Assembly (NCBI GenBank): GCA_000230955.3
Contig: CP007060.1
Location: forward strand, 124,001-188,000
From: Halobacterium sp. DL1
GTDB taxonomy: Archaea > Halobacteriota > Halobacteria > Halobacteriales > Halobacteriaceae
DNA length: 64,000 nucleotides
Reading direction: 5' to 3'
Shown here: in pieces, positions 33,065 through 43,001 of the stretch
Layout: each line of letters begins with the position of its first letter
How positions within the stretch are numbered: the stretch's first letter is position 1
Program-made: the position numbers and the translations under genes
Notes under the pieces: generated by a model
Told to the model about the DNA's origin: nothing
What the model saw: the letters and a program-made list of their open reading frames with translations, nothing else
Databases searched by the model: none

Positions 33065-34198
33065 ATGACAGACGACTCCGTCACGCCGTACGCCGTCGAG
33101 GGCGACGTCGACTACGAGAAACTGCTCGCCCGCTTCGGCGCGGACGCACTGGCTGACGACCAACGCGAACGATTCCCCGACCACCCACTGGTGCGCCGCG
33201 GCCTGTTCTACGCGGGCCGCGGTGTCGACGACTTCCTCGACGCCGAGGTGCAGTCCATCGTCACCGGCATCGGGCCGTCCGGCCCGATGCACCTCGGCCA
33301 CGCGATGGTGTTCTACTTCGCGAAGCGCCTGCAGGACGAACTCGGCGCCCGCGTCTACGTCCCGCTCTCGGACGACGAGAAGTACTGGTTCAAGGACCAG
33401 ACGCCCGCGGAGACGGGCGACTACCTCCGGGAGAACCTGCGGGACCTGCTCGCCGTCGGCTTCGACCCCGACCTGACGCGCTTCGTCGTGGACACGAAAG
33501 ACGCCGACGTGGTCTACCCGCTGGCGACCGCGTTCGGGAAGGACATCACGCACTCGACGCTGGAGAGCGTCTACGGGACGCCCGAGAACGTCGGTCAAGG
33601 GTTCTACCCCGCGGTCCAGACGGCCCACCTGCTGCTCCCCCAGCTGGTCCACGGCGAGCACGAGACGCTCGTCCCCATCGCGGTGGACCAGGACCCCCAC
33701 GTGCGGGTGAGCCGCGACGTCGCCGCGAAAGCCAGATACCCCGTCGGGAAGCCCGGCGCGCTGCTGATGCAGTTCCTCCCGTCGCTCGGCGGCCCCGGGA
33801 AGATGAGCAGTTCCGAGGGCGTCGCCATCAGGCTGACCGACGACCCCGACACCGTCCGGCAGAAGATACGCAAGCACGCCTACACGGGCGGGCAGTCCAG
33901 CGTCGAGGCCCACCGCGAGCAGGGCGGCGACCCCGAGGTTGACGTCCCCTTCCAGTACATGTCCGCGTTCTTCGAACCCGACGACGACGAACTCGCGCGC
34001 GTCGAGCGGGAGTACCGGGCGGGCGACCTGCTCTCGGGGGAACTGAAGGAACTCGCCGCCGACCGCATCGTCGAGTTCCTCGAGGGCCACCAGGACCGGC
34101 GCGACGAACTCGACGACGTCGAGGCGGAACTCCCGGCCTACCGCCTCACCGAGAACGAGCGCGGGCGCGCGAGGGACGCCGTCGGCTTCGGCTACTGA
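33065..34198 (+). CDS. trpS1: Tryptophanyl-tRNA synthetase, first copy
   Basis: A 377-residue class I synthetase of the archaeal/eukaryotic type, charging tRNA-Trp. Seen: GIGPSGPMHLGHAM with the HLGH box (about 76-79), the PLSDDEKYWFK loop, the PIAVDQDPHVRVSRDVAAK substrate region (about 200-218) and GKMSSSEG (about 245). A second, longer TrpRS is encoded at 59054-60607; two TrpRS genes are known in Halobacteria. Its last six codons (GTC GGC TTC GGC TAC TGA) form the first unit of the 32-bp tandem array that follows, so the gene end itself seeded the repeats. Confidence 0.96.
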   Translation: MTDDSVTPYAVEGDVDYEKLLARFGADALADDQRERFPDHPLVRRGLFYAGRGVDDFLDAEVQSIVTGIGPSGPMHLGHAMVFYFAKRLQDELGARVYVPLSDDEKYWFKDQTPAETGDYLRENLRDLLAVGFDPDLTRFVVDTKDADVVYPLATAFGKDITHSTLESVYGTPENVGQGFYPAVQTAHLLLPQLVHGEHETLVPIAVDQDPHVRVSRDVAAKARYPVGKPGALLMQFLPSLGGPGKMSSSEGVAIRLTDDPDTVRQKIRKHAYTGGQSSVEAHREQGGDPEVDVPFQYMSAFFEPDDDELARVEREYRAGDLLSGELKELAADRIVEFLEGHQDRRDELDDVEAELPAYRLTENERGRARDAVGFGY

Positions 34199-34464
34199 CT
34201 GCACCACGCTGCGTCGGCTTCGGCTACTGACTGCACCACGGCGCGTCGGCTTCGGCTACTGACTGCACCACGCTGCGTCGGCTTCGGCTACTGACTGCAC
34301 CACGCTGCGTCGGCTTCGGCTACTGACTGCACCACGGCGCGTCGGCTTCGGCTACTGACTGCACCACGCTGCGTCGGCTTCGGCTACTGACTGCACCACG
34401 CTGCGTCGGCTTCGGCTACTGACTGCACCACGCTGCGTCGGCTTCGGCTACTGACTGCACCACG
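34181..34464 (+). repeat. Nine-copy 32-bp tandem array seeded by the trpS1 3' end
   Basis: A 28-nt conserved core starting gtcggcttcggctactgact recurs at 34181, 34213, 34245, 34277, 34309, 34341, 34373, 34405 and 34437, exactly 32 nt apart. The four-nt joint is ctgc, gcgc, ctgc, ctgc, gcgc, ctgc, ctgc, ctgc, so three-unit blocks gcgc-ctgc-ctgc occur twice. The first copy is the end of trpS1 including its TGA. Cores are identical, which points to recent expansion. The array fills most of the 314-nt gap to the next gene. Confidence 0.97.
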
Positions 34465-34512
34465 CCTCCGCGCGGCGCAACGCTGAAGCCCCCGATGGCC
34501 CACTCTTGAGAC

Positions 34513-35319
34513 ATGAGCGAGGACGCCGAGGACGCGTTCGCCGCCGTCGCCGACGGACTCCGCGTGCGCATCCTCAGGGAACTCTGGGACGCCGAGGACC
34601 CCCTCTCGTTCTCGGCGCTGCGCGACCGCGTCGATGTCCGTGACTCCGGCCGGTTCAACTACCACCTGGGCGAACTTCGCGGCCGGTTCGTCGAGAAGGG
34701 AGAGGACGGCTACACGCTCCGGTACGCGGGCACCAGAGTCGTCGGCGGGCTCTACTCCGGCGCGTACACCGAGGAGACGTCGCTCGGCCCGGTCCCGGTC
34801 GAGGGCCACTGCTCGCACTGCGGCGGCGACCTGGAAGCCCGCTACGAGGACGACCACGGCTACGTCGACTGCACCGACTGCGAGGTGTCCGTCCTGGCGG
34901 GCGCCGTTCCCCCGGCGTTCGTCGAGGACCGCGAGGACGACCTCTCGGGCGCGCTCGACGGCTTCCTCCGGACCAAACTGCGGGAGGTGAACGCCGGTTT
35001 CTGCACGGAGTGCAGCGGCCCCACCGCCGGACGGCTGGCGGACGGCGACCTCGGGCCACGGGCGGTCTTCGAGTGCGAACGCTGCGGCGGGGAGTTCCAG
35101 GGCCTCGCGGCGGTCGTCGCGCTCGACCACACGGCGGTCGTCTCCTTCTACCACGACCACGGCCGCGATATCCGCGGTATCCCAATCTGGGACGTCGACT
35201 GGCTCGCAGACGCGGCGTTCGACGGCGACTGCGCGGTCGTCACCGTCGAACTGGACGACGACGCACTGGCGCTCACTCTCGACGAGGACCTCGCTGTCGT
35301 CGGTGCGGAACGCGCGTGA
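34513..35319 (+). CDS. Winged-helix regulator with two zinc ribbons (trpS1-linked)
   Basis: A 268-residue paralogue of the tyrS-linked regulator. It has a winged helix at residues 1-72 (ADGLRVRILRELWD, RDSGRFNYHLGELRGRFVEK), zinc-ribbon-like CSHC...CTDC (about 99-122) and CTEC...CERC (about 163-195), and a beta-rich C-terminal domain with an HDHGRD segment. It starts about 48 nt after the tandem array, with no clear TATA box between, so expression from within or upstream of the array is possible. DNA binding is inferred; the regulated genes are unknown. Confidence 0.85.
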   Translation: MSEDAEDAFAAVADGLRVRILRELWDAEDPLSFSALRDRVDVRDSGRFNYHLGELRGRFVEKGEDGYTLRYAGTRVVGGLYSGAYTEETSLGPVPVEGHCSHCGGDLEARYEDDHGYVDCTDCEVSVLAGAVPPAFVEDREDDLSGALDGFLRTKLREVNAGFCTECSGPTAGRLADGDLGPRAVFECERCGGEFQGLAAVVALDHTAVVSFYHDHGRDIRGIPIWDVDWLADAAFDGDCAVVTVELDDDALALTLDEDLAVVGAERA

Positions 35320-35343
35320 GAGCCTCCCACGCTGGTGACGAAG

Positions 35344-35350
35344 GCTTTTA
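35344..35350 (+). promoter_or_regulatory. TATA element of the KH gene
   Basis: The sequence gctttta lies about 28 nt before the ATG at 35375, consistent with a leaderless transcript starting near that codon. Confidence 0.45.
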
Positions 35351-35374
35351 CGCACCGACCGAATAGTTCGGTCC

Positions 35375-35926
35375 ATGAAACACGTGAAGATTCCGCAGGA
35401 CCGGATCGGTGCGCTGATCGGCGACGGGGGTGAGACGCTCCGCCGAATCGAGCAGGCCGCAGAGGTCGAACTCGACGTCGACTCCCAGGACGGGTCGGTG
35501 GCCATCGAGCGGGTCGGCGACCCCGTGCGCGGGATGAAGGCCCCGGAGATCGTGCGGGCCATCGGTCGCGGGTTCAAGCCCGACGAGGCGCTCAGCCTCC
35601 TCGACGACGAGATGCGGATGTTCGACACCATCGACATCGGGCGCGCGGCGCGCAACGACAACGACCTCCGCCGGAAGAAGGGCCGGCTCATCGGTGAGAA
35701 CGGCCGGACGCGGGAGCTGATGGAGGAACTCACGGGCGCGAACGTCGTCATCTACGGCTCGACGTTCGGCGTCATCGGCCAGCCGAACGAGGTCGACGTC
35801 GCCCGGTCGGCCGCCGAGATGCTGCTCGACGGCGCCCCGCACGGCGCGGTCTACTCGTTCCTCGAGCGCAAGCGCACCGAGGAGCTGAAACGACAGGGGA
35901 TGGACTACCACGAGTTCCCCGGATAG
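35375..35926 (+). CDS. KH-domain RNA-processing protein (Pno1/Krr1-like)
   Basis: A 183-residue protein with two KH RNA-binding domains. The first has IPQDRIGALIGDGGETLRRIE (GxxG loop about 16-19); the second has RRKKGRLIGENGRTRELMEEL (about 100-120) and a VVIYGSTFGVIG strand. This is the archaeal counterpart of Pno1/Dim2 and Krr1, which act in small-subunit rRNA maturation, often encoded next to aIF1A and rio1. Here those partners are about 3 kb upstream, separated by trpS1, the array and a regulator, so the ancestral cluster appears to have been split by insertion. Confidence 0.93.
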   Translation: MKHVKIPQDRIGALIGDGGETLRRIEQAAEVELDVDSQDGSVAIERVGDPVRGMKAPEIVRAIGRGFKPDEALSLLDDEMRMFDTIDIGRAARNDNDLRRKKGRLIGENGRTRELMEELTGANVVIYGSTFGVIGQPNEVDVARSAAEMLLDGAPHGAVYSFLERKRTEELKRQGMDYHEFPG

Positions 35927-36061
35927 GGCCGCTACTCCGGGGCCTGTCGCGGGTCACGGGGTGATTTCACACGGATAAAGCCTCTTCTTGCCATTCGCTA
36001 TCGCGCCCCCAGGGGGCCGTCTGCGCCACTCTCGGCGGGTGTGTCACTCTCTCGCGCACAA

Positions 36062-36072
36062 ACTATAAATAG
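36062..36072 (+). promoter_or_regulatory. Strong TATA box of the thermosome gene
   Basis: The sequence actataaatag, preceded by a purine-containing BRE-like stretch, is centred about 31 nt before the ATG at 36098. It is one of the closest matches to the archaeal TATA consensus in the window, as expected for a highly expressed chaperonin. Confidence 0.75.
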
Positions 36073-36097
36073 AATCGCATTCAATCAATGAGTGATT

Positions 36098-37777
<1,680 letters not shown>

Positions 37778-37888
37778 CGTAGGTCACGACCCACTTCACC
37801 CCCGCCTCTCGTCCAGCACTGCCCGCTCACCGACACGCGATTTTCTTTCGACGCTACGCCCGATAGCGACAGCGTCGCGTAACGGATG

Positions 37889-37898
37889 TTCTAAGTGG
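37889..37898 (+). promoter_or_regulatory. TATA-like element of the ornithine cyclodeaminase-family gene
   Basis: The sequence ttctaagtgg is centred about 27 nt before the ATG at 37920, consistent with a leaderless transcript. Confidence 0.45.
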
Positions 37899-37919
37899 CG
37901 GCCCTGCAATTTTTGCCCC

Positions 37920-38906
37920 ATGGAGACGCTGCTGCTCAACAAGGAGGACGTGGACGTCAACACGCCGATGCCGGAGCTGATATCGGCGGTCGAGGACGCG
38001 TTCGCCGCCTACGAGAACGGGAACGCCCAGATGCCCGCGAAGTCCTACATCGACCTCCCGCAGTACAACGGCGACTTCCGGTCGATGCCCGCCTACCTCG
38101 ACGCCGGGTCCTGGGACGCCGCCGGCATCAAGTGGGTGAACGTCCACCCCGACAACCCCGACGACTTCGACCTCCCGACCGTAATGGGGACGATGGTGTA
38201 CTCCGACCCGGAGAACGCCTACCCGCTCGCGCTCATGGACGGCACCGAACTCACGATGAAGCGCACCGGCGCGGCCGCCGCCGTCGCCACCGACCACCTC
38301 GCCGTCGAGGACGCCAGTTCCTTCGGCGTCGTCGGCGCGGGCGTCCAGGCGTACACGCAACTGGAGGCCATCTCCGCGGTCCGAGACATCGAGGAGGTTG
38401 TCGTCAGCGACATCGACGACGAGGCCGTCCAGAAGTTCGTCGACTACTTCGCGGACAGCTTTGACGTCCGCGGCGGCTCCATCTCGGACGCCGGCCACTG
38501 CGACGTGCTCTCGACGGTCACGCCAGTCGAGGAACCACTCGTCGCACCCGAGGACCTCGGCGACCACACGCACGTCAACGCGATGGGCGCCGACGCAGAG
38601 GGCAAACACGAGCTCGCTGACGACATCCTCCTCGCCAGCAAACTCGTCATCGACGACTACGCACAGACCACTCACTCCGGCGAGATCAACGTCCCGTACA
38701 ACGCCGGCGTCCTCGGCGACGACGACATCTACGGCGAAATCGGCGAGATCGTCACCGGCCAGAAGGACGGCCGCACGGCGGCGGACACCGTCACCGTCTT
38801 CGACTCCACCGGCCTCGCCATCCAGGACATCGCCGCCGCCCACGTCGTCTACGAACACGCCGACGAACACGACAACGGCTACCCGTTCGACCTGCTGGGC
38901 GTCTAG
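37920..38906 (+). CDS. Ornithine cyclodeaminase/alanine dehydrogenase family protein
   Basis: A 328-residue NAD(P)-dependent enzyme of the OCD/mu-crystallin family. Seen: MPAKSYIDLPQYNGDFRSMPAYL, the substrate-side GIKWVNVHPDNP (about 70-81), MDGTELTMKRTGAAAAVATDHLA, the Rossmann loop FGVVGAGVQAYTQLEAIS (about 138-155), and TVFDSTGLAIQDIAAAHVVYE near the end. Family members include archaeal alanine dehydrogenase, ornithine cyclodeaminase and others, and the sequence alone does not separate them. It is a single gene, followed by a short family A repeat fragment at its stop codon. Confidence 0.9.
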   Translation: METLLLNKEDVDVNTPMPELISAVEDAFAAYENGNAQMPAKSYIDLPQYNGDFRSMPAYLDAGSWDAAGIKWVNVHPDNPDDFDLPTVMGTMVYSDPENAYPLALMDGTELTMKRTGAAAAVATDHLAVEDASSFGVVGAGVQAYTQLEAISAVRDIEEVVVSDIDDEAVQKFVDYFADSFDVRGGSISDAGHCDVLSTVTPVEEPLVAPEDLGDHTHVNAMGADAEGKHELADDILLASKLVIDDYAQTTHSGEINVPYNAGVLGDDDIYGEIGEIVTGQKDGRTAADTVTVFDSTGLAIQDIAAAHVVYEHADEHDNGYPFDLLGV

Positions 38907-38944
38907 GAAACCCACTTTTTGCGCTGCGCTCGCGGATGCTCGCT
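38907..38944 (-). repeat. Intergenic repeat family A, internally deleted copy 4
   Basis: Directly after the stop codon, cccactttttgcgctgcgct joins to cgcggatgctcgctgg. These are the two outer edges of family A (T-run edge and gcgagcatccgcg edge) with the middle missing. The T-run could act as a terminator. Confidence 0.55.
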
Positions 38945-39061
38945 GGATTCCTGCGTAGGTTCAAATAGCAGAGCGGGACCAACCCCGCGCGTGACCTGAG
39001 AAGAGGTGCGAGCAGTAGCGCGGTGGACGCCTCGCGGATGCGAACTCGCCGCCTGTACGCC

Positions 39062-39274
39062 CTACTCGTCGCTGGAAAACTGCCCGGAGAGGTAGTCCCA
39101 GACCGTCGTGACGACCCAGAGTGCCACGAGAATCGGCAGCAGTGGGACGAGCACGAACAGCAGTCCGAGGAACAGCAGCCACCCGATGGTGTTCATCTCC
39201 ACGTCCGACCGCGAGCGGACCGGTTCGGTGACCGTCCGCACCGCCTTCCTGACTGGCTCTGGAGCGACGCTCAT
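39062..39274 (-). CDS. Small single-helix membrane protein (70 aa)
   Basis: A 70-residue protein with a basic N-terminal region (VRKAVRTVTEPVRSRSDV), then one long or two close hydrophobic helices (about 29-56, TIGWLLFLGLLFVLVPLLPILVAL) and a charged tail. It resembles uncharacterised halobacterial small membrane proteins. It sits upstream of leuS on the same strand? No: it precedes the leuS 3' end and both are read leftward, with 59 nt between, so the leuS transcript may run into it. Confidence 0.65.
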   Translation of the reverse strand: MSVAPEPVRKAVRTVTEPVRSRSDVEMNTIGWLLFLGLLFVLVPLLPILVALWVVTTVWDYLSGQFSSDE

Positions 39275-39333
39275 GCGATGTAGTTGGCGGGCCGGCTACG
39301 TTAAGGGTTGGCTCGCCCGCGACCACCGAGGTG

Positions 39334-42174
39334 CTACTCCAGGTCGATGGCCGGTCGGAACGGCACCGCGCGCGACGCCCGGTCGGCGTCCGCGTCCTGC
39401 TCGGCGACCACGTCCACCGACGCGTCGAACTCCCGGGCGATGTAGCCGGCTGCCGTCTCGTACAGTTCGGTCTCGTCGACCTCGTCGAGCGCCGCGAGTT
39501 CGTCGTCCTCGCGCTCGCGGACGTCCGCCACGAGGTCCTGCGCGAGGTCGTTGACCGCGTCACCCTTCTCGCGCAGCGACTCCTTCTGCATCACCTTGCC
39601 CATCACCGCGCCGACGTCCGGCCCGGTCTCTCGCACCGTCTCGTAGACGCGGTGCTTCCACGGTGCCGCGGTGTAGATGGCGATGCTGTCCGGGTCGGTT
39701 CCCGTGACGTCGATGACCTCGCGCACGTCGTCCGCCAGGTTCTCGACCAGTCGCTCCTCGACCTCCACGCGCGCTGACTCCAGGTCGGCGTCCGGCTCCG
39801 GCCACGCCGCGTCCTCCACCGGGTCGCCGGTCAACTGCTCGTGGAGTTCGTTGGCGAGGAACGGGACGATGGGCGCCAGCAGGCGCAGTCGGGTCTGCAG
39901 GACCTCCTGGAGCGTCCAGCGCGCGCCCGGTCGGTCGAGGTCAGCGCGCTTCCGGTACCACGTCAGGTGCTCCTCGAAGTGGTAGAACGCCTCTTGGCTG
40001 GCCTTCCGGGTCTGGAACTCGTCCATCGCCTCGGTAGCGTCCCGGACCGTCGACTGGAGCTTCGACAGCAGCCAGCGGTCGATGCGCTTCAGGTCGCGTT
40101 CTCCCGCTTCGCTCTCGATGACGTCCTGCGCTCGCTCGTGGAACCGTGCGAGCTGGTCCTGCGTGGTGCCGACCTCGTCGCCACGCCAGTCGAAGTCCTG
40201 CCAGGGCTCCGCGGAGTTCAGTAGGAAGAACCGGACGGTGTCGGCGCCGTACTCCTCGATGGCCTCCGTGGGAAGCACGACGTGCCCGCTCGACGAGGAC
40301 ATCGCCTTCCCCTCCAGTAGCCCCATGCCTGCGACGGCGATTCCCTCCGGCCACTTCGACTCGTCGAACAGGTCGGTGTGGTGGAACAGGTAGAACGTGA
40401 GGTGGTTCGAGATGAGGTCGTTCCCCGAGATGCGGTAGTCCACGGGGTACCAGTAGTCCCACTCCTCGCGCAGGTCGAGGGCCGTCTCGTCCGGGTCGTC
40501 GACGGCGTCCGCACCGTAGAACAGCGTGTCGAAGAACTCCCTATCCAACTCCTCTGGAGGGACGTCTTCCAGTCGGTGGGCGATGGTGTAGTAGGACATG
40601 TACACCGTCGAGTCCGACAGCGGTTCGATGACGAAGTCGTCGTCCCACGGCAGCCGGGTGCCGAGGCCGTAGTTCCGGATGCAGGGCCACTCGTTCAGCC
40701 AGTCGACGGTGTGGTCGAGCTGGTCGCGGGTGTTCTCCGGGATGGCGTCCAGATCGGCGATGGCGTCGTGGGCGAGTTCCTTCCAGTCCTCGTCGCTGTA
40801 CGTGAGGAACCACGTGTCCTGCTTGGCGACTTCGACCTCGCCGCCGCAGCGGCAGACGACCTCCTCGGAGAACTCGTACATCGTGTCGAACTCCCCGCTG
40901 GCCTGGAAGTGGTCGGCGAGTTCGTCGCGGACGTCCTCCACGACTTCGCCGGCGTACTCGCCGTACATCTCCTTCAGCGTCCCGCTGTGGAACTCGCGGT
41001 TGTACACCTGCTGGGTGGCATCCTCCAGGGCGGGGTCGTCGCTGGACTCGATGCCGTGTTCCGCGACGGCGGCCCGCGCCGGGAACTCGTCGTCGTAGGC
41101 CTCAACGTCGATGATGGCCTTCGGCTCGATGGCGTCGACGTCGGCGGGGTCGATGCCGTACTCCCGCATCCGATCGTCGTCGGCTTTGGCTTCTTCCAGC
41201 GCGACCCAGTCGTCCGGGGAGTGCGCCGGCACGGACATCACGACGCCCGTCGCGTTGTCTGCGTCGACGAAGTCAGCGGGCAGCACGAGCACGTCCTCGC
41301 CCGTGACGGGGTTGGTGACGCGCTCGCCGACCAGTCGATCGCCCGTGAACCGGTCGAGGATGCGGACGTCGCGCTGCTGGAGGACGAGTTTCTCCGCGGC
41401 CTCGTCGCTGACCAGCCAGCGCTCGCCGTCGACTTCGGCCTCGACGTAGTCGGCGTCCGGGTCGATGTAGGCGTTCGTGACGCCCCGGACCGTCTCCGGG
41501 CGCAGCGTCGCCATCGGGACCACCGTGTCACCGTGGCCGAACTTGACGAGCGTGTACTCCTGGAACTCCGCCTCCTCGCCCTCCAGGATGTCGTGGGTGG
41601 TGACGGGATTCTCCTCGTCGGTGCAGTACTTCACGGGGTGGAGCCCCTTCTCCAGGCGGCCGTGGTCCCGCAGGGTCTCGTACTGCCACGTGACGAACTT
41701 CGAGTAGCGCTCGTCGTTCGTCGTGAACTCCCGGCGCCAGTCGATGCTGAGGCCGAGGGACTGCATGTTCTCCTTGTAGTGGTTCTCGATGAAGTAGCGC
41801 GCGAACCCCATCGGCGTCTCCAGGGTCTCGAGTTCGTCCTCGGGGACGTTGTACGTGTCCCGGAGCACCGACAGTTGCTCCTCCTCGCCCTTCTGCAGGC
41901 GGTTCACCGCGCCGATGATGGGCGTGCCCGTGACGTGCCACGCGATGGGGAACAGCACGTTGTCGCCCTGCAGCCGTCGGTAGCGGGCGTACACGTCGGG
42001 CACGGTGTAGGTGCGGGCGTGTCCGATGTGCATCCCCCCGGAAGGGTAGGGGTAGGGAACGGTGACGAACGTCGCGTCCTCGTCGGCGTCGGGCTCAGGG
42101 TCGGCGTGATAGCGACCGCCCTCGGCCCAGCGGTCCTGCCACTTCTCCTCGATTTCCCGTGGCTGGTAGGTCAT
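39334..42174 (-). CDS. leuS: Leucyl-tRNA synthetase
   Basis: A 946-residue class I synthetase charging tRNA-Leu. Seen: the N-terminal MTYQPREIEEKWQDRW, the HIGH box in GGMHIGHARTY (about 40-50), the YPIAWHVTGTP-type stretch (FPIAWHVTGTPI, about 70), the CP1 editing domain (about 220-420, with the TLRPETVRGVTNA editing motif about 235-247), the zinc-like CRCGG element (about 455) and the KMSKS-loop variant GKAMSSSSGHVV (about 630). The ATG at 42174 gives the family N-terminus; the longer frame adds 13 unsupported residues. Long antisense frames across it are codon-bias shadows. Confidence 0.97.
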   Translation of the reverse strand: MTYQPREIEEKWQDRWAEGGRYHADPEPDADEDATFVTVPYPYPSGGMHIGHARTYTVPDVYARYRRLQGDNVLFPIAWHVTGTPIIGAVNRLQKGEEEQLSVLRDTYNVPEDELETLETPMGFARYFIENHYKENMQSLGLSIDWRREFTTNDERYSKFVTWQYETLRDHGRLEKGLHPVKYCTDEENPVTTHDILEGEEAEFQEYTLVKFGHGDTVVPMATLRPETVRGVTNAYIDPDADYVEAEVDGERWLVSDEAAEKLVLQQRDVRILDRFTGDRLVGERVTNPVTGEDVLVLPADFVDADNATGVVMSVPAHSPDDWVALEEAKADDDRMREYGIDPADVDAIEPKAIIDVEAYDDEFPARAAVAEHGIESSDDPALEDATQQVYNREFHSGTLKEMYGEYAGEVVEDVRDELADHFQASGEFDTMYEFSEEVVCRCGGEVEVAKQDTWFLTYSDEDWKELAHDAIADLDAIPENTRDQLDHTVDWLNEWPCIRNYGLGTRLPWDDDFVIEPLSDSTVYMSYYTIAHRLEDVPPEELDREFFDTLFYGADAVDDPDETALDLREEWDYWYPVDYRISGNDLISNHLTFYLFHHTDLFDESKWPEGIAVAGMGLLEGKAMSSSSGHVVLPTEAIEEYGADTVRFFLLNSAEPWQDFDWRGDEVGTTQDQLARFHERAQDVIESEAGERDLKRIDRWLLSKLQSTVRDATEAMDEFQTRKASQEAFYHFEEHLTWYRKRADLDRPGARWTLQEVLQTRLRLLAPIVPFLANELHEQLTGDPVEDAAWPEPDADLESARVEVEERLVENLADDVREVIDVTGTDPDSIAIYTAAPWKHRVYETVRETGPDVGAVMGKVMQKESLREKGDAVNDLAQDLVADVREREDDELAALDEVDETELYETAAGYIAREFDASVDVVAEQDADADRASRAVPFRPAIDLE

Positions 42175-42339
42175 ACCCGACGTGACTCTCCCGCAGTCCA
42201 AAAGCCCTCCCATAGTGACTGTCGGTCCTGTCAGATACTGGCAAAGAATGCCGGGTGGTACCGCGGCGCACGCACTGGGGCATTAACGCGCTCCGTCCGC
42301 GAGTGAGCACGCCAGAACGACAGCACAGGGTCGCGGCTA

Positions 42340-42735
42340 CTACTCGATGTCCACCATCGTCCCGTCGCCGGACGCGCTCACCTTCGGCAGTTCGACGGTG
42401 AGGACGCCGTGCTCGAACGACGCGCTCGTCGCCTCCACGTCGACGGCCTCCGGGAGCGTGAGATCTCGACTGGCCGAGCGCTCGCTCCGCTCCCGACGGA
42501 TGTACTGCTCGTCGTCGATTTCGGTCTCCTCGCTCCGCTCGGCGTCGATGCGGACCGTCCGGTCCTGGACCTCTACCTGGATATCCTCCGTCTCGAACCC
42601 GGGGAGGTCGGCGGTGACCGTGAACTGGTCGTCGGCGTCCTCGATATCCACCGCGAACTCGCTGCCGCCGCGGGCGTCGTCCAGTCGCTCGAGAACCCGT
42701 TCCAGGTCGTCGAATGGAATGCCGCGAGATGTCAT
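42340..42735 (-). CDS. hsp20: Hsp20/alpha-crystallin small heat-shock protein
   Basis: A 131-residue protein with an alpha-crystallin domain (about 35-125). Seen: FTVTADLPGFETEDIQVEVQ, RTVRIDAERSEE, RRERSERSASRDLTLPEAVD, and SASFEHGVLTVELPK, the end of the domain with the GVL-x-V-x-L-P signature. It forms oligomers that hold unfolded proteins. The ATG at 42735 begins MTSRGIPFDDLERVLERL; an upstream ATG adds seven residues. The alpha-crystallin core lacks a C-terminal I-x-I motif, and ends DGTMVDIE, so docking could differ. A family A repeat lies upstream of it. Confidence 0.92.
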   Translation of the reverse strand: MTSRGIPFDDLERVLERLDDARGGSEFAVDIEDADDQFTVTADLPGFETEDIQVEVQDRTVRIDAERSEETEIDDEQYIRRERSERSASRDLTLPEAVDVEATSASFEHGVLTVELPKVSASGDGTMVDIE

Positions 42736-42802
42736 GCACGAATGTTCTCCGCGCACTCCCGAAAAGCCACCGGCCAGTTACACGTTCGACAATTGGACGG
42801 TC

Positions 42803-43001
42803 GAGCATCCGCGACCCGAGCGGGTCGAAGACCCCGGAAGGGGCGCGGTTCACTACGCGAACCAACACAGTGAGTGAGCGGAGGCCGACGAGCGACTAAC
42901 GCGAGCGTAGCGAAGCGGCAGGAACGAGGAGTGCTTTTTCCGCAAGTTTTTGCCGAGCGGGGTGCGCCGGAGGCGCACCCCCGCAGCGCAAAAAGTGCGT
43001 T
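42803..43001 (+). repeat. Intergenic repeat family A, copy 3
   Basis: The longest and most complete copy: gagcatccgcgacccgagcg, gcgcggttcactacgcgaac, cagtgagtgagcggaggccg, gaggagtgctttttccgcaa, gtttttgccgagc, then a hairpin (ggggtgcgcc/ggcgcacccc) and gcaaaaagtgcgtt. It ends exactly at the stop codon of pheA on the minus strand. In that orientation the aacgcactttttgcgc edge follows the stop. Confidence 0.8.

Noticed and set aside
34181-34464. CRISPR array
   Set aside because: The units are contiguous with a constant 32-nt period and no variable spacers, and the core comes from the trpS1 coding end. No cas gene is nearby.
34384-35751. 455-aa minus-strand frame through the tandem array
   Set aside because: It exists only because 32-bp repeats and the opposite-strand regulator lack stops in that frame. 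No domain is recognisable.
38940-39010. Possible tRNA (ggttcaaat)
   Set aside because: The T-loop-like sequence is not followed by a stem and no acceptor or anticodon arm can be folded around it.
40378-42306. 642-aa open frame antisense to leuS
   Set aside because: It is produced by the codon bias of the G+C-rich leuS gene. The translation is low-complexity Val/Asp/Glu/Arg with no family signature.
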